Below are positions 15,289 through 23,534 of a stretch of DNA of 36,600 bases, piece after piece. Where the stretch lies: assembly GCF_002257455.1 (NCBI RefSeq), contig NZ_NCKN01000006.1, forward strand, positions 1 to 36,600, given 5' to 3'. The DNA is from Microbacterium sp. 13-71-7 (lineage in GTDB: Bacteria > Actinomycetota > Actinomycetes > Actinomycetales > Microbacteriaceae). The position numbers and the translations under genes are program-made. Every line of letters starts with the position of its first letter. Positions within the stretch are counted from its first letter, which is position 1. Under the pieces are notes generated by a model. It was not told the origin of the DNA. It worked only from the letters and a program-made list of their open reading frames with translations, and ran no database searches.

Positions 15289-16236
15289 TCACCGCCTCCG
15301 GTGGTCCTCCGGGGCCAGGCGCGGTCCGCGCCGGGGCTCCAGGGCGCCGCTCATCCGGATGAGTCGCACGACGCGCTGGCGATGCCCCGCCCACGGTGCG
15401 AGCAGCTCGAGCATCCCGGCGTCGTCGGTGCGGTGCCCGGCGAGCGCGAAGCCGACCTCGTGCGGGAGGTGGTAGTCGCCCACGCTCACCGCATCGGGGT
15501 CGCCGAGGGCGCGGATCCGGATCTCCGCGGAGGTCCACAGCCCGATCCCGGGAAGGCTCGTGAGCGCCCTGTCCCGTGCGGGTCCGTCCGGGGCGGCCTG
15601 CACGGCGCGCTCGATCCCGGCGGCGCGCTCGGCCGCCCGCACGATCGTCCGCGACTGCGGCGGCTCCACGCCCGCGCGATGCCAGGCCCAGGACGGGATG
15701 CGGCGCCAGCCCGCGGCGTCGGGGGCGACCGCCATCGGGCGCGGGACCGGGCCCGGGGCGGGATCCCCGAAGCGCGTCACGAGGGAGCGCCAGGCGCCGT
15801 ACGCCTGCAGGCCGGTGACCTTCTGCTCCAGGACGACGCCGGCGAGCGCGTCGAAGACGGCGCCGGTGCGCGTCAGGCGGACGCCGGGATTCCGCTGTGC
15901 GGTCGCCGCGAGCAGCGGGTGGGAGGACGGGTCGAACCCGTCGGGGTCGTCCTGCGCGCCGCACAGGGCGGGGACGAGGTCGAGGGCGGCATCGGCGCCG
16001 GCCCCCCAGACGCTCGCCCGCACCTCGCCGGATCGCGCGCGCAGCGCGAGCGTGGCGATGCCCGCCGCGGTGCGCAGCGACAGCCAGAGCACGGGGCCGT
16101 CCTGCACGAACGTCGGGTCGCGTGGTCCGCGGCCCAGGATGCCGAGGGTGGCCGGCAGATCGAGCGGTCCGCGCGGGCGGTACGCGCTCTCGCGCACCGG
16201 CCAGGTGCGCGGTGCGGGATCCGCGGCGAGGGTCAT
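15289..16236 (-). CDS. alkA: DNA-3-methyladenine glycosylase II (AlkA-type)
   Basis: A 315-residue HhH-GPD base-excision glycosylase that removes alkylated purines. The helix-hairpin-helix L-T-S-L-P-G-I-G-L-W-T-S lies near 226-237 and the catalytic aspartate is Asp254 in D-A-V-S-V-G-D-Y-H-L-P. V-V-L-E-Q-K-V-T marks the usual start of the helical domain. It has no Ada methyltransferase or zinc domain. The enzyme fits the stand-alone actinobacterial AlkA group. It converges on the siderophore ATPase with only 27 bp between. TAGGGT sits 6 nt before the ATG without a ribosome site, suggesting a leaderless start. Confidence 0.88.
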   Translation of the reverse strand: MTLAADPAPRTWPVRESAYRPRGPLDLPATLGILGRGPRDPTFVQDGPVLWLSLRTAAGIATLALRARSGEVRASVWGAGADAALDLVPALCGAQDDPDGFDPSSHPLLAATAQRNPGVRLTRTGAVFDALAGVVLEQKVTGLQAYGAWRSLVTRFGDPAPGPVPRPMAVAPDAAGWRRIPSWAWHRAGVEPPQSRTIVRAAERAAGIERAVQAAPDGPARDRALTSLPGIGLWTSAEIRIRALGDPDAVSVGDYHLPHEVGFALAGHRTDDAGMLELLAPWAGHRQRVVRLIRMSGALEPRRGPRLAPEDHRRR

Positions 16237-16318
16237 GGGAACACCCTAGATCCGCGCGCCGACAGGCGGGGTCCAGGATCCGGACCCGCGTCTCCGCAGC
16301 CGGATCTGCTCACGTCTT

Positions 16319-16395
16319 GTCGGATGCGCGGGAGGTCGTCGGATGCGCGGACAAGCCGCCGAGTGCACGGGAAGTCGTCGAGTGCATGGCATCCG
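16319..16395. repeat. Four degenerate 19-bp tandem units
   Basis: Units start at 16319, 16338, 16358 and 16377 with the pattern G(T/C)CG(G)RRTGC(A/G)CGGGAAGTC, the same family as 8991-9074. They occupy the 16237-16486 gap between the AlkA start and the winged-helix gene end, which otherwise holds no gene. Next to the winged-helix stop a 13-bp direct repeat GGGACTCAGAACC (16466-16478, 16482-16494) duplicates the stop region. Confidence 0.75.
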
Positions 16396-16486
16396 CACGC
16401 GGACAAGCCGTGCGGTCGGCGGGATCCGGTGCGGTGGGCGCAGGATTCGGCGCCGTAGGAAGCGCGGGACTCAGAACCTCGGGGAC

Positions 16487-17209
16487 TCAGAACCGGTCGG
16501 GTGAGGGGGTGCCCACGCCGTAGCGGATCGCGACGTCGGCGTGGCGGTCGAAACGGTAGCCGACGCCGCGGACGGTGCGGACGATGTCCTCGTAGCGGCC
16601 GAGCTTGGCGCGCAGGCGACGCACGTGCACGTCGATCGTGCGCTCGCCGGGGGCCTCCTCGTCGGAGGTCTGCCACAGCGCGCCGACGAGCTCGCTGCGC
16701 TCGATCGTGGAGCCCTCGCGCAGCACGAGGTACTGCAGCAGCTCGAACTCCTTGTACGTGAACGCGGCGGAGTCGCCGTCGATCAGCACGCGCTTGCGGG
16801 AGATGTCGACGACGACGCCGCCGCCGTCCTCTGGCTCGCGCTCCTCGGCCTCGGCCTTGGAGCGGGCGATCGCGCCGGGCTCGTGCAGCGCGAGGCGCAC
16901 GACGTCGAGGTCGCGGCCGCCGGTGCCCTGCGGGGCGAGGGCGACGGTGGCGTGGGTCTCCGCATCGGGCGCGAGCTCGGCGAGCGTGCGGCGCAGGGCG
17001 TCGACGAGGAGGGGCAGGCTCACGCCGTTCGTGGCGGCCTTCAGCTCGTCGAGGCCGACGTACAGGGCGAAGCCGCGGGGCGAGCGGGCCGGCGGGGCGT
17101 CGACGGCAGGAGCCGGAGCATCGATCTGGGTGCGCGGCACGGCGTGCAGACGGGGCGCGGCGACGGGGGAGACGGTGACGGGACGCTCGAGGAGGGCAGT
17201 GTTCGACAT
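16487..17209 (-). CDS. Winged-helix (OmpR-type) regulator without receiver domain
   Basis: A 240-residue protein. The C-terminal half (about 135-230) is a clear OmpR/PhoB winged helix: F-T-Y-K-E-F-E-L-L-Q-Y-L, E-R-T-I-D-V-H-V-R-R-L-R-A-K-L-G, and the wing V-R-T-V-R-G-V-G-Y-R-F-D. The N-terminal half is not a CheY receiver: no acidic pocket or phospho-Asp is seen, only a Pro/Ala-rich lead (25-45) and a compact domain beginning G-F-A-L-Y-V-G-L-D-E-L. A proline-poor acidic linker (R-S-K-A-E-A-E-E-R-E-P-E-D) joins them. The signal sensed is unknown. The gene has a near-consensus promoter about 260 bp upstream and therefore a long leader with mini-ORFs. Confidence 0.8.
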   Translation of the reverse strand: MSNTALLERPVTVSPVAAPRLHAVPRTQIDAPAPAVDAPPARSPRGFALYVGLDELKAATNGVSLPLLVDALRRTLAELAPDAETHATVALAPQGTGGRDLDVVRLALHEPGAIARSKAEAEEREPEDGGGVVVDISRKRVLIDGDSAAFTYKEFELLQYLVLREGSTIERSELVGALWQTSDEEAPGERTIDVHVRRLRAKLGRYEDIVRTVRGVGYRFDRHADVAIRYGVGTPSPDRF

Positions 17210-17285
17210 GATGATGGGTCCTTGGAAGGAAGGAGTCGGTCGGCGACTCGGAGAGTGTTGCGAAGTGACCGGCGAGCCGGAAGAC

Positions 17286-17305
17286 GAGCACGCGGATGGG
17301 TGCTC
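17286..17305 (-). other. Hairpin in the winged-helix gene leader
   Basis: A 6-bp perfect stem (GAGCAC with GTGCTC) and 8-nt loop lies midway in the predicted leader of the winged-helix gene, between the mini-ORFs and the start codon. Its role is unknown; the rest of 17210-17359 holds no convincing gene. Confidence 0.4.
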
Positions 17306-17359
17306 GGAGACTCAGCCCGCGAAGATCACGACGAGCGAGTCAGACAGAGTTCTGTGGCT

Positions 17360-17407
17360 TCAGCGACACATTCGGCAACACATGCCAACGCAACCGGGCA
17401 TCATCAT
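17360..17407 (-). CDS. Leader mini-ORF 2, cysteine-rich
   Basis: A 15-codon ORF reading MMMPGCVGMCCRMCR in the leader of the winged-helix gene. Four of 15 residues are cysteine and five are methionine. Its first ATG overlaps the stop of mini-ORF 1 (ATGA), which would allow coupled translation. An AGGAGG exists 17 nt upstream, too far for direct initiation. Cysteine-rich leader peptides are known to mediate cysteine-responsive attenuation in mycobacteria. Whether this one is translated is untested. Confidence 0.3.
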   Translation of the reverse strand: MMMPGCVGMCCRMCR

Positions 17408-17451
17408 CCCGGTCGTCCCGTTCGCCTCCTGGGCGGACAAGGGGCGTGCAT
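17404..17451 (-). CDS. Leader mini-ORF 1
   Basis: A 15-codon ORF (MHAPCPPRRRTGRPG) whose ATG lies about 12 nt after the predicted transcription start. It includes the rare tandem codons AGG AGG, which also spell a ribosome-binding site, and ends in an ATGA overlap with mini-ORF 2. It could be chance; the arrangement, not the peptide, is the evidence. Confidence 0.3.
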   Translation of the reverse strand: MHAPCPPRRRTGRPG

Positions 17452-17452
17452 T

Positions 17453-17498
17453 GGTGGTCATGGGGCCGATTATTACCGACGGTGACCACCTATGTCAA
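17453..17498 (-). promoter_or_regulatory. Near-consensus promoter of the winged-helix gene
   Basis: Minus-strand TTGACA (17493-17498) and TAATAA (17470-17475) with exactly 17 bp between, the best sigma-70-type promoter in the window. An 8-bp inverted repeat, TGACCACC at 17483-17490 and GGTGGTCA at 17453-17460, brackets the -10, so a regulator, possibly the gene's own product, may bind here. Confidence 0.65.
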
Positions 17499-17537
17499 AA
17501 CGTACCCGGTCGAACAATGCGGGCGTAGCGTGAAACC

Positions 17538-17846
17538 GTGGGGATCTCTTCAAGCTCTGACCGGTTCGTGCTCACTCGCGAGGCCGACGCGTCGCGCTAT
17601 ACGCTGACGCGCGACGGCGTGCTGGTGAGCGTGCTCGACTACCACGACGACGGGCGCACGATGGCGCTGACGAGGGCCTTCACGGTCCCGTCGTTCCGCG
17701 GATCCGGCTATGCCGCGATCGTCGTGGCCGGTGCCGTCGACGACATCGCGGCGCGCGGTGACCGGCGCATCGACGCCGTCTGCTGGTACGTCGCGGACTG
17801 GTTCGGCGCCCACCCCGAGCGGGCGGGGCTGCTCCGCGCACGCTGA
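17538..17846 (+). CDS. Small YjdJ-type GNAT acetyltransferase
   Basis: A 102-residue protein of the short GNAT (YjdJ/GTLF3-like) group. F-T-V-P-S-F-R-G-S-G-Y-A-A-I-V-V matches the acetyl-CoA pyrophosphate loop, and the C-terminal C-W-Y-V-A-D-W-F-G-A-H-P-E-R is the family signature. Such minimal GNATs lack the usual N-terminal strands and their substrates are unknown. GTG at 17538 follows TAGCGT by 6 nt with no ribosome site, so a leaderless start is likely. It is divergent from the winged-helix gene and precedes sbcD, which has its own -10-like hexamer. Confidence 0.82.
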   Translation: MGISSSSDRFVLTREADASRYTLTRDGVLVSVLDYHDDGRTMALTRAFTVPSFRGSGYAAIVVAGAVDDIAARGDRRIDAVCWYVADWFGAHPERAGLLRAR

Positions 17847-17978
17847 GCCGTAGCGTTCCGCGCGGCGTGTGTGACGTCATGTTACGTACCGGCGAGGACG
17901 GGCCGGGATCCGTCCTCCGTCCTCGACTCCCGGCACGCCTCGGGAGCAATGTCCGACCCCGTCCGTAGCGTGGTGGTC

Positions 17979-19217
17979 ATGAAGATCCTGCACACCTCGG
18001 ACTGGCACATCGGCCGGACCTTCCACGGGCACTCCACCCTGGAAGCGCTCGCCGAGGTGCTCGCCGCCCTGGTCGTGCAGGTGCGGGAGAACGACGTCGA
18101 CGTGGTCGTCGTCGCGGGCGACGTGTTCGACTCCGCGACCCCTGCGGCTCCGGCCTACACGCTGCTGACCGACACGCTCGTCGCGCTGCACGCCACGGGA
18201 GCCAGGGTGATCGTGACCAGCGGGAACCACGACTCCGCGGCCCGGCTGGGCTTCCAGGCGCGCCTCCTGCGCGACGGGATCCACGTCGTGACGGATCCGC
18301 GCACGATCGGCGAGCCGATCACCATCGACGATGCCGACGGACCCGTGCGGTTCTTCGGGATCCCCTATCTCGAGCCCGCGATCGTGCGGCAGTACGCCGC
18401 CTTCCAGAAGCCTGCGGATGCCGGTGCCGGTGCCGGTGCCGATGCCGATGCCGACGAGGGCGTCAGCGCCGGCGACGACGCCGATGGGCGCCCGCTGCGC
18501 ACGCAGGCGCAGACCCTCGCACGTGCGATGGGGCTCGTGCGGGCGGGGATGGCGGAGAACCCCGGCCGCTCCGTCGTGATCGCGCACTGCTTCGCGGCCG
18601 GCGTCGACGCGACGGCCGGCCTCGAGCGGGAGATCCGTCAGGGCGGCATCGACATGGTGCCGGTGTCGGTGTTCGACGACGCGGACTACGTCGCGCTCGG
18701 GCACATCCACGGGCGTCAGGCGCTCTCGGAGCGGGTGCGGTACGCCGGCGCGCCGCTGCACTACAGCTTCGGTGAGCAGCACAAGCCCCGCGGATCCTGG
18801 CTGGTCGACCTGTCCGCGGACGGCGCGGTCGACGCGCAGTGGCTGGAGCTTCCCGTGCCGCGCCGTCTCGTGACGCTGACCGGATCCTTCGACGAGATCC
18901 TCTCGGCGGAGAACGTGGCCGCGCATGCGGACGACTGGGTGTGCGCGGTCTACACGGACGACCTCCCGCAGACCGAGCCGATGCGCCGGCTGCGCGAGAA
19001 GTATCCGTTCTGCGCCCTCGTGCAGCACGAGCCGCTGCGGTCGGCGTCGGTCGAGGAGCGCTCGTACAGCGAGCGCCTGCGTACGGCCGCGACGGACGAG
19101 GAGCGCATCGACGCCTTCCTCGCGCACGTGCGGAACGGTGCGGGGGCGACGCCGCGCGAGCAGGAGCTGATCCGCGAGGTGCTCGACGACCGCACCCTGG
19201 CGGAGGCGCTGGTTTAG
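17979..19217 (+). CDS. sbcD: SbcD, nuclease subunit of the SbcCD (Mre11-Rad50-like) complex
   Basis: A 412-residue Mre11-type metallophosphoesterase. Motifs: T-S-D-W-H-I-G-R (7-14), V-V-A-G-D-V-F-D-S, T-S-G-N-H-D-S, I-A-H-C-F, and G-H-I-H-G, which together build the two-Mn2+ site. With SbcC it cleaves hairpins and blocked double-strand ends. Start 17979 gives the canonical M-K-I-L-H-T-S-D-W-H; TAGCGT ends 7 nt upstream. Residues 147-158 are a low-complexity Ala/Gly/Asp run encoded by six GRTGCC hexamers. The stop shares a base with the GTG of sbcC (TAGTG), so the pair is coupled. Confidence 0.93.
   Translation: MKILHTSDWHIGRTFHGHSTLEALAEVLAALVVQVRENDVDVVVVAGDVFDSATPAAPAYTLLTDTLVALHATGARVIVTSGNHDSAARLGFQARLLRDGIHVVTDPRTIGEPITIDDADGPVRFFGIPYLEPAIVRQYAAFQKPADAGAGAGADADADEGVSAGDDADGRPLRTQAQTLARAMGLVRAGMAENPGRSVVIAHCFAAGVDATAGLEREIRQGGIDMVPVSVFDDADYVALGHIHGRQALSERVRYAGAPLHYSFGEQHKPRGSWLVDLSADGAVDAQWLELPVPRRLVTLTGSFDEILSAENVAAHADDWVCAVYTDDLPQTEPMRRLREKYPFCALVQHEPLRSASVEERSYSERLRTAATDEERIDAFLAHVRNGAGATPREQELIREVLDDRTLAEALV
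18417..18452 (+). repeat. In-frame hexanucleotide repeat in sbcD
   Basis: Six consecutive GRTGCC hexamers (GAT/GGT alternating with GCC) code for Asp-Ala and Gly-Ala. Copy changes would stay in frame. It lies in a surface loop region between conserved blocks. Confidence 0.8.
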
Positions 19218-22200
19218 TGCGCCTGCATCGACTCGAGATCGAGGGCTTCGGACCGTTCCTGAAGCGGCAGACGATCGACTTCGACGCGTTCGCCGACGAC
19301 GGCGTCTTCCTGATCGGCGGGCGGACCGGCGCGGGCAAGTCCAGCATCCTCGACGCCGTCTGCTTCGGGCTCTACGGCAACGTGCCGCGCTACGAGGGCG
19401 GGGAGAAGCGCCTGCGCAGCGACCACTGCGAGCCGGCGGATCCCACCGAGGTCGTGGTCGAGTTCAGCACCGTCTCCGGGCGATACCGGGTGACGAGATC
19501 GCCGGAGTACCAGCGCCCCGCGAAGCGCGGCGGCGGCCTGACGAAGCAGGCGTCCTCGGTGGCGCTGGAGGAGTTCGCCGACGGCCGGTGGATCGGCCGG
19601 GCCGCGCGCGAGGTCGACGTCGCGCACGCGCTGGACGAGATCCTGCAGCTCAACCTGCAGCAGTTCCTGCAGGTGATCCTGCTCGCGCAGGGGCGCTTCG
19701 CGCGTTTCCTGCTCGCCGACAGCCGGGAGAGGCAGTCGCTGCTGCGCCGGCTCTTCGGGACCGGTCGGTTCGAGGACTACCAGGCGCGCTTCGACGAGCG
19801 CCGGCGGGCGTCGGAGCAGGCGCTGGGTGCGGGGCGCGCGACGGTGATCGCCCGCGTGGAGCAGGCCGAGAAGCTCGTCGCCGAGAACGCCCTGCACGGC
19901 GCCGACCAGGGAGGATCGGATGACCCAGCGCCGGCGTCGGGCGAGCCGGCACCGTCCCTCGACGAACGGCTCGACGCCCTGCGCCGGGCCAAGGCCCGCG
20001 CCGACTACCGTCATGAGCAGCGCGGTCAGGAGCGGGATCAGGCGGAGGCCGCGCACCGCGCCGCGAGCGCGGCGCTCACGGCCGCACGCGAGGAGCGGCA
20101 GGCGCAGGCCGAGCGGGATCGCGCCCGCGCGGCGCTCGCCGCCCTCGATGCGGCCGCCGACCGGATCGCCGCCGATCGCAGGACGCTCGACGACGCCAGG
20201 GCTGCGGAAGCCCTCCGCCATGTGCTGAGCACGGCCGAGCGCGCGGCGGCCGCCGCCACGGCGGCGTCCGCGGCGGTCGTCGAGGCCGAGGAGGCGTGGC
20301 GCGGGCGCACCGCGGACGATGACGGCGCTCCGGGGGGATCGTCGGCGGAGGAACTGCGGGAGTGGGCGTCCGACCTCACCCGGTCCAGCGGCGCCTGGCA
20401 GCTGGCGGCGGAGGCCGAGGCCCGGCTCGCCGCGTACGAGACGGCGGTGGCCGCCGCGCAGAGCGAGGCGGAGGCCGCAGCCGCGGAGCGCGCCGTCCGC
20501 GAGCAGGAGCGCGCCGCCCTTCCCGCCGCGATCGAGGCGCTGACCGCCGAGCGCGACGACCTGCGCCGTCGCGCCGATCGCGCCGCCGACCTCGAGGCCG
20601 CGGTCGCCCAGGCCGCCGCGCGGCTCGAGGGCGCGAGAGACGCGGTGGCACGGACCCAGGAGCGGGGAGCGGCCGAGCGTACGGTCGCGGACCGCGAGCA
20701 GGAGGCCGCGGCGGCGTTCGCGCACGCCGCGGACCTGCGCCGCCGCCGTGAGGCCGGAATGGCCGGCGAGCTCGCCGAAGCCCTGATCCCGGGCGAGGCC
20801 TGCAGCGTCTGCGGATCCACGGAGCATCCGGCACCGGCCGCGCACGCCGACCCGGTCTCGGCGGAGGACGTGGCGGAGGCCACCGAGGCGCGCGAGCGCT
20901 CCGCCGATCGGGTGCGCCTGGCCACGAGCGCCCTGGCGTCGGTGGACGCCGCCCTCGCCGCCGCGACGGCCCGCGCCGACGGGCGCACCGTGGAGGACGC
21001 GGAGGCCGAACTCGTGGCCCGCACCGCGGAGCGGGACGCCGCCGCGGCGGCCCGGACGGCCGCCGCGGATGCCGAACAGCGTCTCGCCGAGCGGCGGGCG
21101 ACGGCCGAAGGGCTCGAGGCGGAGATCGCGGGGCTTTCCGCGCGTCACGCCGAAGCGAGTGAGACTCTCGCCCTGGCCCGGCAGGCGCTCGCCTCCGCCC
21201 AGGAGTCCGTCGCGCAGGCGCGGGGTGCCTTCGCCACGGTGGCCGCGCGGGTGGCCGATGCGGGCGCGCGGATCGCCGCGGCGCAGGGCCTCGCCGCGGC
21301 GCTCGAGGAGCGCGACGCCCGTGCCGAGGCGGCGTCCGCCGCGCTCGCCGAACAGCAGGAGTCCCTGGCCGCCTCCTCCTTCGACGACGCGGCCGCCGCC
21401 GAAGCCGCTCTGCGCAGCCCCGCCGACCAGGCCGTGCTCGAGGGCCGGATCGCGGCGCACGCCGCCGAACGCACCAAGGAACGCGCGATCCTGCTCGATC
21501 TCGAGCTGCGGACCCTTCCCGATGAACCGATCGACCTCGCCCCGCACGAGGCCGCCGAAGCCGATGCGCGTGCGGCGTGGTCGACGGCCGTCGACGAGGC
21601 GAGCCGCGCGGGGATGGTGACCGCTCAGCTCGGATCCCTGCTCGAATCCGCGGCGGATGAGCATGCGCGCGGCGCCGCCGCGGCCGCGGAGCACGAGACT
21701 CTGCAGCAGCTGGCGGACACGGTCGCCGGGCGCGGGGCCAACACCTACCGGATGAACCTCGAGACCTTCGTGCTCGCCGCGGAGCTCGAGGAGATCGTCG
21801 CCGCCGCGAACCTGCGCCTCGCCGACATGTCGTCAGGGCGCTACCAGCTGCAGCACAGCGATGCCAGGGCGGCGCGCGGAGCAGCCTCCGGCCTCGGCAT
21901 CGTCGTCTTCGACGCGTTCACCGGTCAGACCAGGCCCGCCCAGTCGCTGTCCGGGGGCGAGACGTTCCTGGGCTCCCTCGCGCTCGCGCTCGGGCTCGCC
22001 GAGGTCGTCACGGCCCGCGCCGGCGGCATCCAGCTCGACACGCTCTTCATCGACGAGGGCTTCGGATCCCTCGACGGCGAGACGCTGGACGTCGCCATGC
22101 GCACGCTCGACGAGCTGCGCGCGGGCGGTCGCACCGTCGGCGTCATCAGCCACGTCGAGGCGATGCAGGAGCAGATCCCGGCCCAGATCACGGTGCGCGC

Positions 22201-22234
22201 GACACCGGACGGCCCGAGCGTGATCGACGCCTGA
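19217..22234 (+). CDS. sbcC: SbcC, ATPase subunit of the SbcCD complex
   Basis: A 1005-residue Rad50-like SMC ATPase. Walker A G-G-R-T-G-A-G-K-S (34-42), Q-loop near 150 (Q-V-I-L-L-A-Q-G-R-F), a long Ala/Glu/Arg-rich coiled coil, the zinc-hook C-S-V-C at 529-532 in the middle, the returning coil, signature L-S-G-G-E-T-F (about 911-917), Walker B L-F-I-D-E-G-F-G-S-L-D, and a final V-I-S-H-V switch region. Length is typical. The GTG start overlaps the sbcD stop by one base. The reverse strand of the coiled coil also lacks stops, but this is a composition effect. Confidence 0.95.
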   Translation: MRLHRLEIEGFGPFLKRQTIDFDAFADDGVFLIGGRTGAGKSSILDAVCFGLYGNVPRYEGGEKRLRSDHCEPADPTEVVVEFSTVSGRYRVTRSPEYQRPAKRGGGLTKQASSVALEEFADGRWIGRAAREVDVAHALDEILQLNLQQFLQVILLAQGRFARFLLADSRERQSLLRRLFGTGRFEDYQARFDERRRASEQALGAGRATVIARVEQAEKLVAENALHGADQGGSDDPAPASGEPAPSLDERLDALRRAKARADYRHEQRGQERDQAEAAHRAASAALTAAREERQAQAERDRARAALAALDAAADRIAADRRTLDDARAAEALRHVLSTAERAAAAATAASAAVVEAEEAWRGRTADDDGAPGGSSAEELREWASDLTRSSGAWQLAAEAEARLAAYETAVAAAQSEAEAAAAERAVREQERAALPAAIEALTAERDDLRRRADRAADLEAAVAQAAARLEGARDAVARTQERGAAERTVADREQEAAAAFAHAADLRRRREAGMAGELAEALIPGEACSVCGSTEHPAPAAHADPVSAEDVAEATEARERSADRVRLATSALASVDAALAAATARADGRTVEDAEAELVARTAERDAAAAARTAAADAEQRLAERRATAEGLEAEIAGLSARHAEASETLALARQALASAQESVAQARGAFATVAARVADAGARIAAAQGLAAALEERDARAEAASAALAEQQESLAASSFDDAAAAEAALRSPADQAVLEGRIAAHAAERTKERAILLDLELRTLPDEPIDLAPHEAAEADARAAWSTAVDEASRAGMVTAQLGSLLESAADEHARGAAAAAEHETLQQLADTVAGRGANTYRMNLETFVLAAELEEIVAAANLRLADMSSGRYQLQHSDARAARGAASGLGIVVFDAFTGQTRPAQSLSGGETFLGSLALALGLAEVVTARAGGIQLDTLFIDEGFGSLDGETLDVAMRTLDELRAGGRTVGVISHVEAMQEQIPAQITVRATPDGPSVIDA

Positions 22235-22252
22235 GCAGCGCGTCGCGCGGGC

Positions 22253-23437
22253 TCAGAGCAGCTCGTACACCGTCGCGTTGGCCATGCCGCCGCCCTCGCA
22301 CATCGTCTGCAGGCCGTAGCGGATCCCGTTCTGCCGCATGTGGTGCAGCAGGGTCGTGGCCAGCCGCGCGCCCGATCCGCCCAGGGGGTGGCCGAGGGCG
22401 ATCGCGCCTCCGCGCGGGTTGACGAGGTCGGGGTCCGCGCCGGTCTCGGCGAGCCAGGCGAGCACGACAGGGGCGAACGCCTCGTTGACCTCGAAGGCGC
22501 CGATGTCGGCGATGCCGAGGCCGGCGCGAGCGAGCACCTTCGCGGTGGCGGGGATCGGTCCGGTGAGCATGAGGATCGGATCCGACCCGACGACGGCGAC
22601 GCTGTGCACGCGCGCGATCGGGGCGAGCCCGAGTTCGGCGGCCCGCGCGCTCGTCATCATCAGCACGGAGGCCGCGCCGTCGGAGATCTGCGATGCGCTG
22701 CCAGCCGTGACCATGCCGTCCTCCAGGAACGGCGTCGGGAGGGTCGCCAGGCGCTCGACCGTGGAGTCCGCGCGGATGCCCTGGTCGGTCGTGACCACTC
22801 CTGCGGGGGTCTCCACGGGGACGATCTCGTCCGCGAACAGCCCGGCAGCAGTCGCCGCGGCGGCCTTCTGGTGCGAGCGGACGGAGAACTCGTCCAGCTG
22901 GGCGCGGGTGAGGCCCCACTTCCGGGCGATGAGCTCGGCGCCCCTGCCCTGGTCGCCCAGATCCGGGAAGCGCTCGTGCATGAGCGGGCCGTAGGGATCC
23001 TGGCCGATGCCGTTGACAGAACCGACGCTGGAGAACATCGGCACGCGGGACATGACCTCGACCCCGCCCGCCACCACGATGTCGGCGTGGCCCGCGATGA
23101 TCGCCGCGGCGGCGCTCTGGATCGCCTGCTGCGACGAGCCGCACTGGCGGTCGATCGTCATCCCCGGCACGTGCTCCGGCAGCCCCGCGGCGAGGGCGGC
23201 GTTGCGGCCCACGTTGAAGGACTGCTCGCCGACCTGCGAGACGCAGCCCCACAGGACGTCGTCGACGAGGGCCGGATCGGCGCCCGTATCGGCCAGCACG
23301 GCCCGGATCGGGTGCGTGGACAGGTCGACGGGGTGCACGCCGCTGAAGACCCCGCGCTCCGGCTTGCCGACGCCGACGGCGGTGCGGCGGGCGGCGACGA
23401 TGACCGCGTCCCGGCCGGTGATTCCCGTGCTGCTCAT
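22253..23437 (-). CDS. Acetyl-CoA C-acyltransferase (thiolase)
   Basis: A 394-residue thiolase. All active-site elements are visible: nucleophile Cys99 in D-R-Q-C-G-S-S, the N-E-A-F box, His350 in G-H-P-L-G-G-S-G, and Cys380 in C-E-G-G-G-M-A. The enzyme either condenses two acyl-CoAs or cleaves 3-ketoacyl-CoA in beta-oxidation. The latter fits the acyl-CoA dehydrogenase 2.5 kb away, though they are separate units. The ATG at 23437 gives M-S-S-T-G-I. A longer frame would start inside an intergenic hairpin. GACAAT stands 6 nt before the start. It converges on sbcC with 18 bp between. Confidence 0.92.
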   Translation of the reverse strand: MSSTGITGRDAVIVAARRTAVGVGKPERGVFSGVHPVDLSTHPIRAVLADTGADPALVDDVLWGCVSQVGEQSFNVGRNAALAAGLPEHVPGMTIDRQCGSSQQAIQSAAAAIIAGHADIVVAGGVEVMSRVPMFSSVGSVNGIGQDPYGPLMHERFPDLGDQGRGAELIARKWGLTRAQLDEFSVRSHQKAAAATAAGLFADEIVPVETPAGVVTTDQGIRADSTVERLATLPTPFLEDGMVTAGSASQISDGAASVLMMTSARAAELGLAPIARVHSVAVVGSDPILMLTGPIPATAKVLARAGLGIADIGAFEVNEAFAPVVLAWLAETGADPDLVNPRGGAIALGHPLGGSGARLATTLLHHMRQNGIRYGLQTMCEGGGMANATVYELL

Positions 23438-23460
23438 GCTGCCATTGTCCTCCGGCTGCG

Positions 23461-23523
23461 GTTTCGAAGCGCGCAAATGGTTCGATCCGCGGCGCGATCA
23501 CCGCCATTCGCGCGCTTCGAAAC
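23461..23523 (-). terminator. 20-bp hairpin between glmS and the thiolase gene
   Basis: Arms 23461-23480 and 23504-23523 pair over 20 bp with one mismatch around a 23-nt loop, 12 bp after the glmS stop and just upstream of the thiolase start. There is no U-tract. A glmS terminator is the simplest reading; its inner TTCGAA-containing dyad could also bind a protein. Confidence 0.6.
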
Positions 23524-23534
23524 GGAGGGGGACG

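Noticed and set aside
19214-21694. 826-codon open frame on the minus strand
   Set aside because: It is antisense to the SbcC coiled coil and is Arg/Gly-rich with no recognisable domain. High GC removes stops from this frame.
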